A DNA stretch of 64,000 bases from UBA1858 sp965262455 (GCA_965262455.1 CBDHFH010000008.1:248001-312000); one strand, 5' to 3'. Shown: positions 43,412 to 52,809, counted from the first letter of the stretch. The notes: generated from the sequence alone by a model not told the origin. A program made the numbers and translations.

Positions 43412-43481
43412 CAGTGATCCCGCGGCATAAAAAGCCGCAGGATCTAGCCTTAGGTCACTGGCTGGTTGGATCTAAGGCTAG
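43412..43481. repeat. nested and mutually exclusive inverted repeats
   Basis: Three inverted pairs overlap. CAGTGA (43412-43417) pairs with TCACTG (43455-43460). CGCGGC (43421-43426) pairs with GCCGC (43434-43438). CTAGCCTTAG (43444-43453) is a perfect 10-base inverted match to CTAAGGCTAG (43472-43481). The first and third stems interlock and cannot form together. GGATCTA also occurs twice directly (43440 and 43468). The block lies in a 220-bp gap after the lipid operon and before the small HTH gene. A -10-like TATTAT precedes it at 43402. It could be a structured RNA, an attenuator or a recombination site. Confidence 0.6.
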
Positions 43482-43567
43482 GCGCACTATACGTTGAATA
43501 TTAATTAATGTTTGCAATAACATAGAGTTATAAGTTAATTGTAACAAAATTTTTCAATTACATAGCT

Positions 43568-43846
43568 ATGAATGAGATTGATAGAAATAAATTACGATTA
43601 AAAAAATTAATGAATAGGCACGGAAAGACCTCGCGCCACATAGCTGCCTTACTGGCAAGAGTCACAGGGGATCCTTTGTCGGCAAGAACAGTTCAATCAT
43701 GGAGTGCCTCTCCAGATTTAGTAAGTGCACGTCCTTGCCCTGGCTGGGCGCTCTATATTCTGGAAACAGAGTTACAAATTATTGCAGAAGAAAGTCTTAT
43801 GAATTCTTCATTTGCAGTGCCGCAAATAAAAAATAATTACAAATAA
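43568..43846 (+). CDS. small helix-turn-helix protein
   Basis: A 92-residue basic protein. Residues 20-50 read as a helix-turn-helix (TSRHIAALLARV, then SARTVQSWSASP), resembling XRE/Cro-like or plasmid/phage regulators. There is no obvious partner gene. The structured repeat at 43412-43481 lies just upstream, so autoregulation there is possible. Its last 10 bp overlap the convergent gene at 43837-44250. The family is not recognised with confidence. Confidence 0.55.
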   Translation: MNEIDRNKLRLKKLMNRHGKTSRHIAALLARVTGDPLSARTVQSWSASPDLVSARPCPGWALYILETELQIIAEESLMNSSFAVPQIKNNYK

Positions 43847-44250
43847 TTATCTAGAAGTTGGGTTAACTCCTCTGTCATATTTTTAAATAGCCAGTGTGCA
43901 CATAAACATTTATTTGAATATGGCAAGTCAATCACCCGAGGATTTAGCGTTAGATCGAACAAATATTCTTTAGGGAATTGAACTTCTATTTCTTTAACCC
44001 ATATCCAATTGCCTTTGCTTTGATATATGCGGGAAGAAAGGTCTAAGTCAAACTGATAGTGGTTGTCCTCGATAGTGTTGATGCAGATTTTCGCCTCATC
44101 TTTGTGCAAACTGGTAATTAACTTGGCTGCCACTAAGTCGCTTTCAGGAATGCCAGGATTTATAGTTACTAACAATTCTGGATTGCATAATGAGAAAAAT
44201 GCATAAATGTTTCTCAAGTGACTCTCAGAATTTTGCATAATACCTGTCAA
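43837..44250 (-). CDS. hypothetical protein
   Basis: A 137-residue soluble acidic protein with no signal peptide or membrane segment. It has a mixed alpha/beta composition with four cysteines. I do not recognise a family. A Met at residue 5 (44238) is an alternative start. It is convergent with, and overlaps, the small HTH gene, and its promoter region backs onto the sigma-28 promoter of motA. Confidence 0.5.
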   Translation of the reverse strand: MTGIMQNSESHLRNIYAFFSLCNPELLVTINPGIPESDLVAAKLITSLHKDEAKICINTIEDNHYQFDLDLSSRIYQSKGNWIWVKEIEVQFPKEYLFDLTLNPRVIDLPYSNKCLCAHWLFKNMTEELTQLLDNYL

Positions 44251-44366
44251 TTAAATTCGTTTATTGTCGATATAGTTAAATAGCTTATAGTCTGAATTTA
44301 GTAAGTTATTTTCTTCATATAAATAAAAATATCACTTCATCGTCAAATATCTACCATATATCCTCG

Positions 44367-44393
44367 TACAGAATTATCGCTTTTTGCCGATAA
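44367..44393 (+). promoter_or_regulatory. sigma-28 (FliA) promoter of motA
   Basis: TACAGAAT (44367-44374), 11 bases, then a perfect GCCGATAA (44386-44393). The -35 matches 5 of 8 of the consensus TAAAGTTT and the spacing is exact. It lies 98 bp before the motA ATG, which has an AGGAGG ribosome site at 44475-44480. Confidence 0.75.
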
Positions 44394-44490
44394 ATCTCCT
44401 AGTTAAATCAAGAAAAATATTCATGAATGCATGTGCTTTAAATATGAGCAAGCTTTTGTTTGTCTGTGATTCTCAGGAGGATAAATCATA

Positions 44491-45252
44491 ATGGATATCG
44501 CAACTCTGATTGGCCTCATCGGGGCTTTGATCGTTATCAGTATTGCAATACTTTTAGGGGGAGACTTTGGCACATTTGTTAATATGCCTTCACTCGTAGT
44601 GGTGGTGGGAGGAACATTTGCTGCCACACTTGCGCGTATCTCATTAGGAGAATTCTTTGGTTCTTTCAAAGTTGGATTGAAATCGATTTTACATAAAAGT
44701 GTTAATCCTCACGAATTAATTGGGGAAGCCGTTGAGCTAGCCAATGTGGCGCGTAAAGAAGGTATTCTAGCGCTTGAAGGCAGAGAAATTGGACATCCGT
44801 TTTTAGAGCGGGGCATTAACTTATGTATTGATGGTCATGCACCGGAAGTCGTGCAGAAAATGTTGAGTAAAGATATCAACTTAACTATTGATAGACATAA
44901 TGTCGGAATCACTATGTTCAAGGCCATCGGAGATGCTGCACCCGCGATGGGAATGATTGGAACCTTGATTGGATTGGTGCAAATGTTATCGGCTATGGAT
45001 GATCCAAAGGCAATTGGTCCTGCGATGGCGGTAGCATTGTTAACTACATTGTACGGTGCAATTATTGCCAACGCAGTTGCATTGCCTATTGCGGATAAGT
45101 TAAAAAAAATCAGCCGAGAGGAAAAATTGAATAAAAGCCTAATATTAGAGTCAATTTCATCTATTCAGTCAGGTATCAATCCTAAAGTCGTTGAGCAAAT
45201 ATTGCTAACTTTCTTACCTGAAAGTAAACGTGAAACTGAGAAAAAAGAGTAA
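44491..45252 (+). CDS. motA: flagellar motor stator protein MotA/PomA
   Basis: A 253-residue inner-membrane protein with four membrane helices (about residues 3-20, 32-50, 150-172, 183-205) and the cytoplasmic loop that contacts FliG. The sequence GMIGTLIGLVQML in the third helix region and the ALLTTLYGAIIAN block resemble the sodium-type PomA. It works with the MotB/PomB encoded 5 bp downstream. Expression from the sigma-28 promoter upstream places it in the late flagellar class. Confidence 0.92.
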   Translation: MDIATLIGLIGALIVISIAILLGGDFGTFVNMPSLVVVVGGTFAATLARISLGEFFGSFKVGLKSILHKSVNPHELIGEAVELANVARKEGILALEGREIGHPFLERGINLCIDGHAPEVVQKMLSKDINLTIDRHNVGITMFKAIGDAAPAMGMIGTLIGLVQMLSAMDDPKAIGPAMAVALLTTLYGAIIANAVALPIADKLKKISREEKLNKSLILESISSIQSGINPKVVEQILLTFLPESKRETEKKE

Positions 45253-45257
45253 CTGAT

Positions 45258-46205
45258 ATGAACGAAGAAGAGTCATCCTCCGAAGACGAAGGTGATAGTG
45301 GCGCGCCAGCATGGGTGATGACCTTTGCTGATTTGATGTCGTTATTGATGTGTTTCTTTGTATTGTTACTTGCATTTTCAGAAATGGACGTGCAAAAGTT
45401 TAAACAATTATCAGGTTCTATGAAGCAGGCATTTGGGGTACAGCGTATGATCAAAGCTGATGAGATACCAAAAGGCACAAGTATTGTTGCCCAAGAGTTT
45501 TCTCCTGGTATTCCGCAGCCCACTCCATTTCAAGTCATTCAACAGGAAACTTCGGATGATACTAAAGACAACCTGCAATTTAATGAGGGTAGTGAAGGGA
45601 AAAGAAAAAATATAGCTGAGAGAATGTATCAAGCAGCCATTGAAAGTATTCGAGAGGAAGCGGAAAAATTAGTTGAAGATTTAAAAGAAGAAATAGAAAC
45701 AGGCATGCTTGAAATTGAATGGTCTGAAACAGAGATCACGGTTCGACTTAAAGAGAAAAGTACATTTAACTCAGGTGAGGCCAAGCTCAAGCCATCGTCA
45801 TTCGAGATTATTGATCGTGTATCAAAGTCGTTAAATAAAATCGAAGGGAATATTATTGTCGCTGGTCATTCTGATAATGTTCCCATTAATACCTATGATT
45901 ATCGTTCGAATTGGGAATTATCTGCTGCAAGGGCGGCAAATGTGGTGCATCATTTAACAAATAAAAAACGCATTGACGCAAATAGAATTCAAATGCGTGC
46001 ACATGCTGAAACAAAACCTTTAGTGCCAAATGACAGCTGGGAGAATAGAGCAAGAAATCGGCGTGTAGAAATTATTATCGTCGGTAATAATCATTTATTT
46101 GAAGGCTTGCACAATAATTTCAGTGTAGAACAAGTCGATCAAATTGCAGGTGATATTGAACCAGCTGGCACTGAAGCTGAATCTGAGATTACTCAGACAG
46201 AGTAA
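45258..46205 (+). CDS. motB: flagellar motor stator protein MotB/PomB
   Basis: A 315-residue protein with one N-terminal membrane helix that contains the ion-binding aspartate Asp25 in TFADLMSLLMCFFVLLLAF, a plug/linker region and a C-terminal OmpA-like peptidoglycan-binding domain (GHSDNVPI, NWELSAARA, NRRVEI). The helix sequence is of the sodium-driven PomB type. A long acidic, charged linker (about residues 95-155) is longer than in Escherichia coli MotB. Confidence 0.92.
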   Translation: MNEEESSSEDEGDSGAPAWVMTFADLMSLLMCFFVLLLAFSEMDVQKFKQLSGSMKQAFGVQRMIKADEIPKGTSIVAQEFSPGIPQPTPFQVIQQETSDDTKDNLQFNEGSEGKRKNIAERMYQAAIESIREEAEKLVEDLKEEIETGMLEIEWSETEITVRLKEKSTFNSGEAKLKPSSFEIIDRVSKSLNKIEGNIIVAGHSDNVPINTYDYRSNWELSAARAANVVHHLTNKKRIDANRIQMRAHAETKPLVPNDSWENRARNRRVEIIIVGNNHLFEGLHNNFSVEQVDQIAGDIEPAGTEAESEITQTE

Positions 46206-46222
46206 TGGACTGAGATAATAGT

Positions 46223-47044
46223 ATGAATTACGGCGCCATAAGTCTTGATGAAATGCCAACATCTAAAATTGTGGTTGATGCATTAAGTAATAACTTCTCT
46301 CAAGAAGACATTGATCTTCGTGATATTGCTGCAATTGCTAAGGAAGACCCTATCGTGCTGGCCAATATTCTCTTTTTAGTCAATAAGGTGATTTTAAAAA
46401 GAGGTGCTCAAGTTGTTAATACTTTATCTGCAGCAATTAACTTGGTAGGGCTAGGTCCTTTAAGAGAACGATTGTTAGCAATTAAAGCGCTTGATTCTGA
46501 TCATAATCCTCTAGCTGGCTATGAGTTAATTCGTATGCGAATATATGCCAGTGCATGTCTTACGCAGTATTGGGCTGATTACATGGGACAGACTTCTGCA
46601 GAAGAAATGTATTGTGCTTCAATGTTTACTGGTATTGGTGATCTAGCCTATTGTTTACATGATTATCAAAATAATAAACATTCGGATGTTGACTTGGACT
46701 CAATAGAATCTATTCACAGCTTATATGGTAGTGATGATAATGAAATTCTATTAATGCCCGATAGCATTCAGAGCCTCTTTCAAACAAAAGTGTTACCTGA
46801 TCGGCTCAAACTAAGTGTGTTAGTGTACGAACTAGTTGCCTGCTTGGAGCATGGTTACTCAACTGAGCAGCTAAACAAACATTTATTGAAGCTATGTGAT
46901 TATGTTGGCATTGGCATACATCGGGCGGGCTATGATTTTGCCAGACAGCTGGTATGTTTGGAGAGAGAAGCTAATTTTCACTGTTATCATCACAGTAGAT
47001 ATTTGCTTTCAACCAATACACAAGTACTTGATCCAATTCAATAA
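46223..47044 (+). CDS. HDOD-domain signalling protein
   Basis: A 273-residue soluble protein. The region LANILFLVNKVILKRG...LSAAINLVGLGPLRERLLAI is the HDOD signature, including the conserved Ala-Ile-x-Leu-x-Gly helix. HDOD domains lack the HD metal residues and act in signalling scaffolds. It starts 17 bp after motB and probably belongs to the same transcript, suggesting a regulatory role in motility. The partner is unknown. Confidence 0.65.
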   Translation: MNYGAISLDEMPTSKIVVDALSNNFSQEDIDLRDIAAIAKEDPIVLANILFLVNKVILKRGAQVVNTLSAAINLVGLGPLRERLLAIKALDSDHNPLAGYELIRMRIYASACLTQYWADYMGQTSAEEMYCASMFTGIGDLAYCLHDYQNNKHSDVDLDSIESIHSLYGSDDNEILLMPDSIQSLFQTKVLPDRLKLSVLVYELVACLEHGYSTEQLNKHLLKLCDYVGIGIHRAGYDFARQLVCLEREANFHCYHHSRYLLSTNTQVLDPIQ

Positions 47045-47144
47045 ATTTAAAATTCTATAAGCCGACTAAAGGACAATGTGTAAGTAAAGGATTGCTCTGC
47101 TTAGCCGATATACATCTTAAGCTTAGTTACTCTGGGAACCCTGC

Positions 47145-48752
47145 ATGGAATACATTCTTTCTTGGTCATCGACACTCAAATCAATCGTACAAGTGTCTTT
47201 AGCATTAGCCTTTGCCGCTGCGGTTGTCACAATTGCAGTACTGTATGTCGTTGATGTCACACAAACTAAACAAGCTATTCGTAGAAATTATCCTGTTATA
47301 GGACGCTTTAGATATTTATTTGAATATTTAGGCGAGTTTTTTAGACAGTATTTTTTCGCTATGGACCGAGAAGAATTACCATTCAATAGAGCGCAAAGAT
47401 CTTGGGTATATCGCGCAGCGAAAAATGTTTCCAATACAGCTGCATTTGGTTCTACACGTGATCTAAAAAAACCTGGTACGGTATTATTTGCCAATTGTCC
47501 TTACCCAACCATGTCAGAAGATGCGACATCACCCGACTATGAGACAATTGGTCCGCATGCAAACAAGCCATATGTCACTCGCTCTATTTTTAATATTTCT
47601 GGTATGAGTTACGGAGCATTATCCAAGCCGGCTGTTGAGGCATTGGGCTTGGGCGCTAAAAAAGCTGAGTGCTGGCTAAACACTGGGGAAGGCGGTTTGT
47701 CGCCTTATCACTTGAGTAGTGGCTGTGACTTGGTATATCAAATAGGTACGGCTAAATATGGTGTCCGCGAACCTGAGTCTGGTAAGTTAAGTGATAAAAA
47801 ATTACAAGAAGTCGCCGCACACCATCAAGTCAGAATGTTTGAAATTAAACTAAGTCAAGGTGGTAAACCTGGTAAGGGCGGTATTCTGCCTGCAGATAAA
47901 GTGTCAGAAGAAGTCGCAGAAATTAGAGGTATTCCAGTCGCAACTGATTCTATTAGCCCAAATAGGCATCCAGAAATTAAATGCGATGATGATCTGCTCG
48001 ATATGATTAATCATGTACGTGATGTGACTGGGAAACCCGTTGGTTTTAAAACAGTAATCGGATCTGAGAATTGGTTAGATCATCTGTGTACAGCAATATT
48101 AAGACGCGGTGTTCAATCTGCACCTGACTTTATCACTGTGGATAGTGCCGATGGAGGAACTGGTGCTGCTCCTTTACCGCTACTTGATGATATGGGCTTA
48201 CCTTTGCATGAAAGTCTACCGATAGTAGTGAATAAATTGATTGAGTACGGACTGCGCGATCGAATTAAGATAATTGCCTCAGGTAAGTTGATTAATCCTG
48301 CGGATGTTGCATGGGCATTATGTGTCGGTGCTGATTTTATTACATCGGCTAGAGGTTTTATGTTTTCATTGGGTTGTATACAAGCACTTCAATGTAATAA
48401 TAATTCTTGCCCAACTGGTATTACGACGCATGATAAGAAATTACAAAAGGGATTGGATCCTTTAGTGAAAGCTGACCGTGTTGCTAGCTATGTAAAGAAT
48501 ATGGTGTATGAAGTTGGCATGATTGCACACTCATGTGGAGTGAGTCATTTCAGGGATTTGCAACGGCATCATGCGCGAATTATGCAGGGTGATGGCATTT
48601 CAGTGCCATTAGATAAATTATATCCACCAGCAGAAGTATTGTTTGATAAAGAGAGAAGAGATTGGAAAACACGACCATGGTCTTCTAGTGAACATGTCGC
48701 TTTGGATGCCAATGAGTCCGCAGAAGTAAGCGAGAATAAAAAAGTTTCTTAA
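47145..48752 (+). CDS. FMN-binding glutamate synthase family protein
   Basis: A 535-residue protein with an N-terminal membrane helix (about residues 14-34) and then the FMN/3Fe-4S domain of glutamate synthase. Key blocks are NISGMSYGALS, NTGEGGLSPYH, SQGGKPGKGG, VDSADGGTGAAPL, IIASGKL and the cysteine cluster LGCIQALQCNNNSCPTG. It lacks the N-terminal amidotransferase domain, so it is not a full GltB. These membrane-linked relatives have no settled substrate. It sits among motility genes without evident functional link. Confidence 0.85.
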   Translation: MEYILSWSSTLKSIVQVSLALAFAAAVVTIAVLYVVDVTQTKQAIRRNYPVIGRFRYLFEYLGEFFRQYFFAMDREELPFNRAQRSWVYRAAKNVSNTAAFGSTRDLKKPGTVLFANCPYPTMSEDATSPDYETIGPHANKPYVTRSIFNISGMSYGALSKPAVEALGLGAKKAECWLNTGEGGLSPYHLSSGCDLVYQIGTAKYGVREPESGKLSDKKLQEVAAHHQVRMFEIKLSQGGKPGKGGILPADKVSEEVAEIRGIPVATDSISPNRHPEIKCDDDLLDMINHVRDVTGKPVGFKTVIGSENWLDHLCTAILRRGVQSAPDFITVDSADGGTGAAPLPLLDDMGLPLHESLPIVVNKLIEYGLRDRIKIIASGKLINPADVAWALCVGADFITSARGFMFSLGCIQALQCNNNSCPTGITTHDKKLQKGLDPLVKADRVASYVKNMVYEVGMIAHSCGVSHFRDLQRHHARIMQGDGISVPLDKLYPPAEVLFDKERRDWKTRPWSSSEHVALDANESAEVSENKKVS

Positions 48753-48778
48753 TATAAGCATAAGCCTGTTTAGTAATT

Positions 48779-50083
48779 ATGATTGATAAAATATTAAGGC
48801 TATTTAGTAGCAATAAACTTGCAAGCCTGCAAGATATTCAAGAAATAGACGCACTGTCTTCAATGAATGCCAGTTATGATGACTATTTGGCCGTCGCAAA
48901 TCGTGAAAAAATAGAACAACTTTTAGTAACTTTAAAACAAACTAAAAATGTTCATACAAATAATGAAGTGATTGCATACTTGGGCGATTTATTTGTTAAA
49001 GTTTCTGCTGCAATGCAACACTCTAAGTTGGATGTGCAGACAATCCAAGTATGGAAAAAAGTACTCAGAGAACTGTTGGTAAGCATTCAGTTCACCGGTG
49101 AATATCTGGATACTGCAAATAGCTTAAAAGAAAAACTAGATAGTGACTCCGATATTGAACAGTGCACTCAAGCCACAAAAGACTTATTAATGGCATTTTC
49201 GAGTAGTATCACTGAGGATCACGAGGAAATGCATGGTTACTTAGTTGCCATCGCAAGTAAATTGCAATCGATTTATGCAGATATCACGCAAGCAAAAGAT
49301 GAGTATTTTTCTCGTGAGTCTATCGCGGGCAGTATCAATAGCTCATTTGAAGATGGTCTAAAGCAAATGGGTGATTCTATTGATGCAAACGAAAATTTTG
49401 ATGATCTTAAAGACAACCTAAATAATATTGTAACAGCATTGCAGAATAAAATTATTCAGGAAGTTGAAGCAGAAGACAGTGAAACTAAGATATTAGAAAA
49501 TAAAATTGCAGGTATGAGTAATAAAATTAAGTTACTTGAGGACCATGCGAAAGATCTGGAAAAAACTATTCGCCAGAAACACATTGAAGCAATCACCGAT
49601 CCTTTAACAGGCCTTTACAATCGTGCTGCCTATGTCCAAGCTTTGGAAAAGGCCTGGATGAAATGGGAGGAACAAAAAGTGCCAAGCACTATGTTAGTTT
49701 GGGACATTGATCATTTTAAATCAATCAATGATAACCACGGGCATGCAGCCGGGGACAAAGTATTACAGGCAGTGGCTAAAAAATTAGAGACTGGTGTGCG
49801 CAAGGGCGATGTATTGGCAAGATTTGGTGGCGAAGAATTTGTTATGTTGCTGACAGACAAAACGCTGGAAGAGGGATTACAATTAGCAGAAAGAATTCGT
49901 GCTTTAATTTCATCAACAGAATTCACTTATAAACAACAAGCTCTACATGTAACAATTTCTTGTGGTGTGTCTACGTTTATTAAAAAAGATACGCCAACCT
50001 CTGTATTTGAACGTGCGGACAAAGCACTTTACAAAGCTAAACGCAGTGGTAGAGACCGAGTTGAGACGCTAAAAGTAGCTTAG
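48779..50083 (+). CDS. diguanylate cyclase (GGDEF) with N-terminal helical domain
   Basis: A 434-residue cytoplasmic protein. Residues 1-265 are helical, with a coiled coil just before the catalytic domain. Residues 270-434 are a GGDEF domain with an intact active site (RFGGEEFVMLL) and a product-inhibition site Arg-Lys-Gly-Asp five residues before it. It should make c-di-GMP, which controls the motile/sessile switch. The next gene, convergent after 18 bp, encodes a degenerate GGDEF protein. Confidence 0.88.
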   Translation: MIDKILRLFSSNKLASLQDIQEIDALSSMNASYDDYLAVANREKIEQLLVTLKQTKNVHTNNEVIAYLGDLFVKVSAAMQHSKLDVQTIQVWKKVLRELLVSIQFTGEYLDTANSLKEKLDSDSDIEQCTQATKDLLMAFSSSITEDHEEMHGYLVAIASKLQSIYADITQAKDEYFSRESIAGSINSSFEDGLKQMGDSIDANENFDDLKDNLNNIVTALQNKIIQEVEAEDSETKILENKIAGMSNKIKLLEDHAKDLEKTIRQKHIEAITDPLTGLYNRAAYVQALEKAWMKWEEQKVPSTMLVWDIDHFKSINDNHGHAAGDKVLQAVAKKLETGVRKGDVLARFGGEEFVMLLTDKTLEEGLQLAERIRALISSTEFTYKQQALHVTISCGVSTFIKKDTPTSVFERADKALYKAKRSGRDRVETLKVA

Positions 50084-50101
50084 CAGTATAAGATAGACAG
50101 A

Positions 50102-51001
50102 TTACGAAATGAATGTGCCGTCGGCGATGATAGACTGATTTCTGCCCATTTTTTTAGCATGTTGCGTGGCATGTATCGCTCTAGTAAATATACTTTCTAT
50201 ACTGTCATTGGATTCTAATTTCGCTATGCCAGTACTTATCGTAATATGCGTTTTTATATTACCAATATCAAAGTCATATCTATCGATAGCTTGTCGAACA
50301 CGTTCGCTAATTAATAATGCATTATGTGTATTAACACCTTTTAGGATTAAACAGTAAGTATCATTTTCATATCTAAATAATAAATCTGTATCTCGGATAT
50401 GGTAGCGTATCACTTTCATGACTTGATATAAAATTTCATCTCGGATGATAAAACTCCGTGCTTCAGAAATCATATTGAAGCGGTCTATATCAAAAAGAAT
50501 TAATGACATATCAACATGCTCTCGATGAGCAAGCTTTGCTTCGCGTGTGACTAGTTGTTCCACTAGAGTCGCATTAGCAACACCAATTGTTTCATTATTA
50601 CAGCCGAGTGATGCATTGGCTATATCTTGGATAATCGCTCGTAAAGGATGGGTCACTAGCGAGGTGATTAACTCAATACTATTTAATGCTGGGCGGCTGA
50701 TAGGGTGATTGTGAAAGATTGTGATATCGCCTAAAAATTCATCGTTGGATTGAATTTGTAGGCAACATTGTTGTTTAACTCTATTTCCAATTGTATGGGA
50801 GATACCAAGTAGTGGGTAACGATATCTGATGCCACTAATTGCATGGACCGATTGAATGCATTCGTCGAAAGCACTGAAGAGTGACTCTATTGTTAATTGA
50901 TTTTGAAACCTCAATACGAAATATAATACAGAGTTTTGAGACTCTGAATCGAATCGAGTATTGTCAGTTTTGTTAGTGCAAACTAACTTTATATTTTCCA
51001 T
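50102..51001 (-). CDS. degenerate GGDEF-domain protein
   Basis: A 299-residue protein. The C-terminal 160 residues follow the GGDEF fold (LILFDIDRFNMI, HITISTGIAKLES, ATQHAKKMGRN), but the catalytic loop reads RYENDTYCLIL, so Gly-Gly-x-Glu-Phe is lost and cyclase activity is unlikely. The c-di-GMP inhibitory site motif Arg-Asp-Thr-Asp remains just before it, so it could be a c-di-GMP receptor. Residues 1-140 are unrecognised. Confidence 0.75.
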   Translation of the reverse strand: MENIKLVCTNKTDNTRFDSESQNSVLYFVLRFQNQLTIESLFSAFDECIQSVHAISGIRYRYPLLGISHTIGNRVKQQCCLQIQSNDEFLGDITIFHNHPISRPALNSIELITSLVTHPLRAIIQDIANASLGCNNETIGVANATLVEQLVTREAKLAHREHVDMSLILFDIDRFNMISEARSFIIRDEILYQVMKVIRYHIRDTDLLFRYENDTYCLILKGVNTHNALLISERVRQAIDRYDFDIGNIKTHITISTGIAKLESNDSIESIFTRAIHATQHAKKMGRNQSIIADGTFIS

Positions 51002-51202
51002 CTATATGTTTATTTTATTTATTAAATTTGCATTCAGTACTAAATATTAGGCATCATAATTAAAGTAAAGAATTAGTACATTTACTTATATAATTACAAT
51101 TTAACAACAGTTTACAATTCAATTGTAAAACGTCAAATAATTGACATTAACATAGTATCTAGTCCCTTTATATACAGGGAAGCCACATTGCATTGTGAAA
51201 GT

Positions 51203-51631
51203 TTAGGCGTGAACGGACCGATTAGGCGTTGAACTGATGTTTTGACTACCGTCTTCGTTGTATAAGGCAGAATGATTACTATCTAACAGGCTATGCAATT
51301 GTTGCAAAGCGGTGCTGGTTTGTTTCAAGCGATGATTGACTAGATAGCCATTCTCGGTATTTATCTCTTGGCAGGTTTTAAGCAGTTCTATGGTGGACTG
51401 CCATTTTGCATTTATAGGTTGATTGTTCGCAAAGTTATTTAATACGGGAGAAAATCGAGTTTCAAGCTCTGTTAATTGTGCAATACTCTCTTGTTTCTGC
51501 AAGGTAATCTCATTTAAATCATTTGCGTCGCCAGCTAACAGTAATTCTCTTTCTGCCGATAATTGATCTAGGAAAATAGAAATACATTGTCGTAATTCAT
51601 CCAGGGCTATTTCTGCTTGAGAGTTATTCAT
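51203..51631 (-). CDS. flgN: flagella synthesis chaperone FlgN
   Basis: A 142-residue all-helical protein of the FlgN type, with the heptad ELRQCISIFLDQLSAERELLL and a disordered C-terminus (SSTPNRSVHA). FlgN is the export chaperone for the hook-filament junction proteins FlgK and FlgL, which are encoded at 60236-63340. It follows flgM by 36 bp, the usual order. Confidence 0.78.
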   Translation of the reverse strand: MNNSQAEIALDELRQCISIFLDQLSAERELLLAGDANDLNEITLQKQESIAQLTELETRFSPVLNNFANNQPINAKWQSTIELLKTCQEINTENGYLVNHRLKQTSTALQQLHSLLDSNHSALYNEDGSQNISSTPNRSVHA

Positions 51632-51667
51632 TTTTATTTCCTCAGGATCGAGAGGTATGTGTGATAG

Positions 51668-51988
51668 TTACTTTAGAAGATCATCAATTTCGATGAGCTT
51701 TTCTGCAATTACAGCGCTATTGACTTCATAGCGACCTTCCGCCAAAGCAGACTTAATATCATCTACTTTCTGTCGATCCACAATTGGTTCGGCTGATAAG
51801 CTTGATAGTACTTGATCAACTTTTTTGGAAGAATTTGTTAAGTCAACTTGCTCAGTCGCACCGCTTGCGGCAGAACTTGCAGAATCCGCTACGCGCGCAG
51901 TACCTTCATTTGAAGATTTGGCTGCTGGCTTTGATCCTGAACTAGCCACTTGATTATTGGAATTAATATTTCTTATCACGTCGGTCAT
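51668..51988 (-). CDS. flgM: anti-sigma-28 factor FlgM
   Basis: A 106-residue protein with a disordered Ser/Ala-rich N-terminal half and a C-terminal sigma-28-binding part (VDRQKVDDIKSALAEGRYEVN, in two blocks, then AEKLIEID). FlgM holds FliA inactive until the hook is finished, then is secreted. The gene has its own sigma-28 promoter (52017-52043), giving the expected negative feedback. Confidence 0.88.
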   Translation of the reverse strand: MTDVIRNINSNNQVASSGSKPAAKSSNEGTARVADSASSAASGATEQVDLTNSSKKVDQVLSSLSAEPIVDRQKVDDIKSALAEGRYEVNSAVIAEKLIEIDDLLK

Positions 51989-52016
51989 CTTTTATTACCT
52001 TTTCCTGATTTTCCTA

Positions 52017-52043
52017 ATATCGGCCAAAAATGCCATTTCTTTA
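52017..52043 (-). promoter_or_regulatory. sigma-28 (FliA) promoter of flgM
   Basis: Read on the minus strand: TAAAGAAA (52043-52036), 11 bases, GCCGATAT (52024-52017). Five of eight -35 positions and seven of eight -10 positions match consensus with exact spacing. It lies 29-55 bp before the flgM start. Confidence 0.75.
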
Positions 52044-52062
52044 GTCAATTGTATATTCACTA

Positions 52063-52809
52063 TTATATATTCAAATAAACAACACTATTTTTGCTTAAAA
52101 TGCCTTCTAACTCTTTATTAGATGACAAGTTCTTGACTTTAATCCTATCGCCCTCTGCGCCTGAACTAAGCGCGGTCGCGGCGGTACGAATTTCCAGACC
52201 ACCGATGCGTGCAATGACGACGACTCGATCACCTCGCTGAATAGCCATGGGTTTTTCCAGAGCAATCACCGGGATAATCATGCCTTTTCTTAACGGTCTC
52301 TTTGCTTTTAATCCCACAGGGCTGCGATCGACATTAAAGTATTCACTATGAGTGACACTGATTTCTCTCTTCTCTACTCTGATATTTTGATCATCGAGTA
52401 ACGTGCCTCGTGATATAGCTGAATTAGCAATCCATACCTGTTCATATTGTTTGATCTGTGCGCTGACAAATATTTTCCATGGTTTATTGTCATTACAGCG
52501 AATTCCTACACTTGTGTGTCCTCGTTGAGTCGCACCAGGAGGCCAGAATGCTTGTAATGGTAATGTGCACGCATGTAACTTCAAGCGATTATCTAACGCT
52601 TTAATATGAATCTGAATGTCATCTTCCTGATTGTCTATTTGGCTGGCAATGAAGTTTTGTGCAGTTAACACTATGTCATCATGGCTTTGAGAAACAATGC
52701 CTATGTTGTCAGTTTCGCTGAAAACCTGATGACTAATACTACATATAACAATCGCTATATATAGTGTCTTAGTACCGCAAAATAAAAATCTCTTCAAATT
52801 TATCTTCAT
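52063..52809 (-). CDS. flgA: P-ring assembly chaperone FlgA
   Basis: A 248-residue periplasmic protein with a signal peptide (ending VFSETD) and the FlgA C-terminal SAF-type region (RGTLLDDQNIRVEKREI, RKGMIIPVIALEKP, RGDRVVVIARIGGLEI, ending with a beta-clip). It assists assembly of the FlgI P-ring. It is divergent from the flgBCDEFGHIJKL operon, as in many polar-flagellated gammaproteobacteria. Confidence 0.88.
   Translation of the reverse strand: MKINLKRFLFCGTKTLYIAIVICSISHQVFSETDNIGIVSQSHDDIVLTAQNFIASQIDNQEDDIQIHIKALDNRLKLHACTLPLQAFWPPGATQRGHTSVGIRCNDNKPWKIFVSAQIKQYEQVWIANSAISRGTLLDDQNIRVEKREISVTHSEYFNVDRSPVGLKAKRPLRKGMIIPVIALEKPMAIQRGDRVVVIARIGGLEIRTAATALSSGAEGDRIKVKNLSSNKELEGILSKNSVVYLNI

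Noticed and set aside
43412..43481. Integron attC site
   Set aside because: No conserved R'/R'' core sites (GTTRRRY type) and no integrase or cassette array nearby.
47145..48752. GltB, large subunit of glutamate synthase
   Set aside because: It lacks the N-terminal glutamine amidotransferase domain and the C-terminal GXGXG domain and has a membrane anchor, so only the FMN-domain family can be named.
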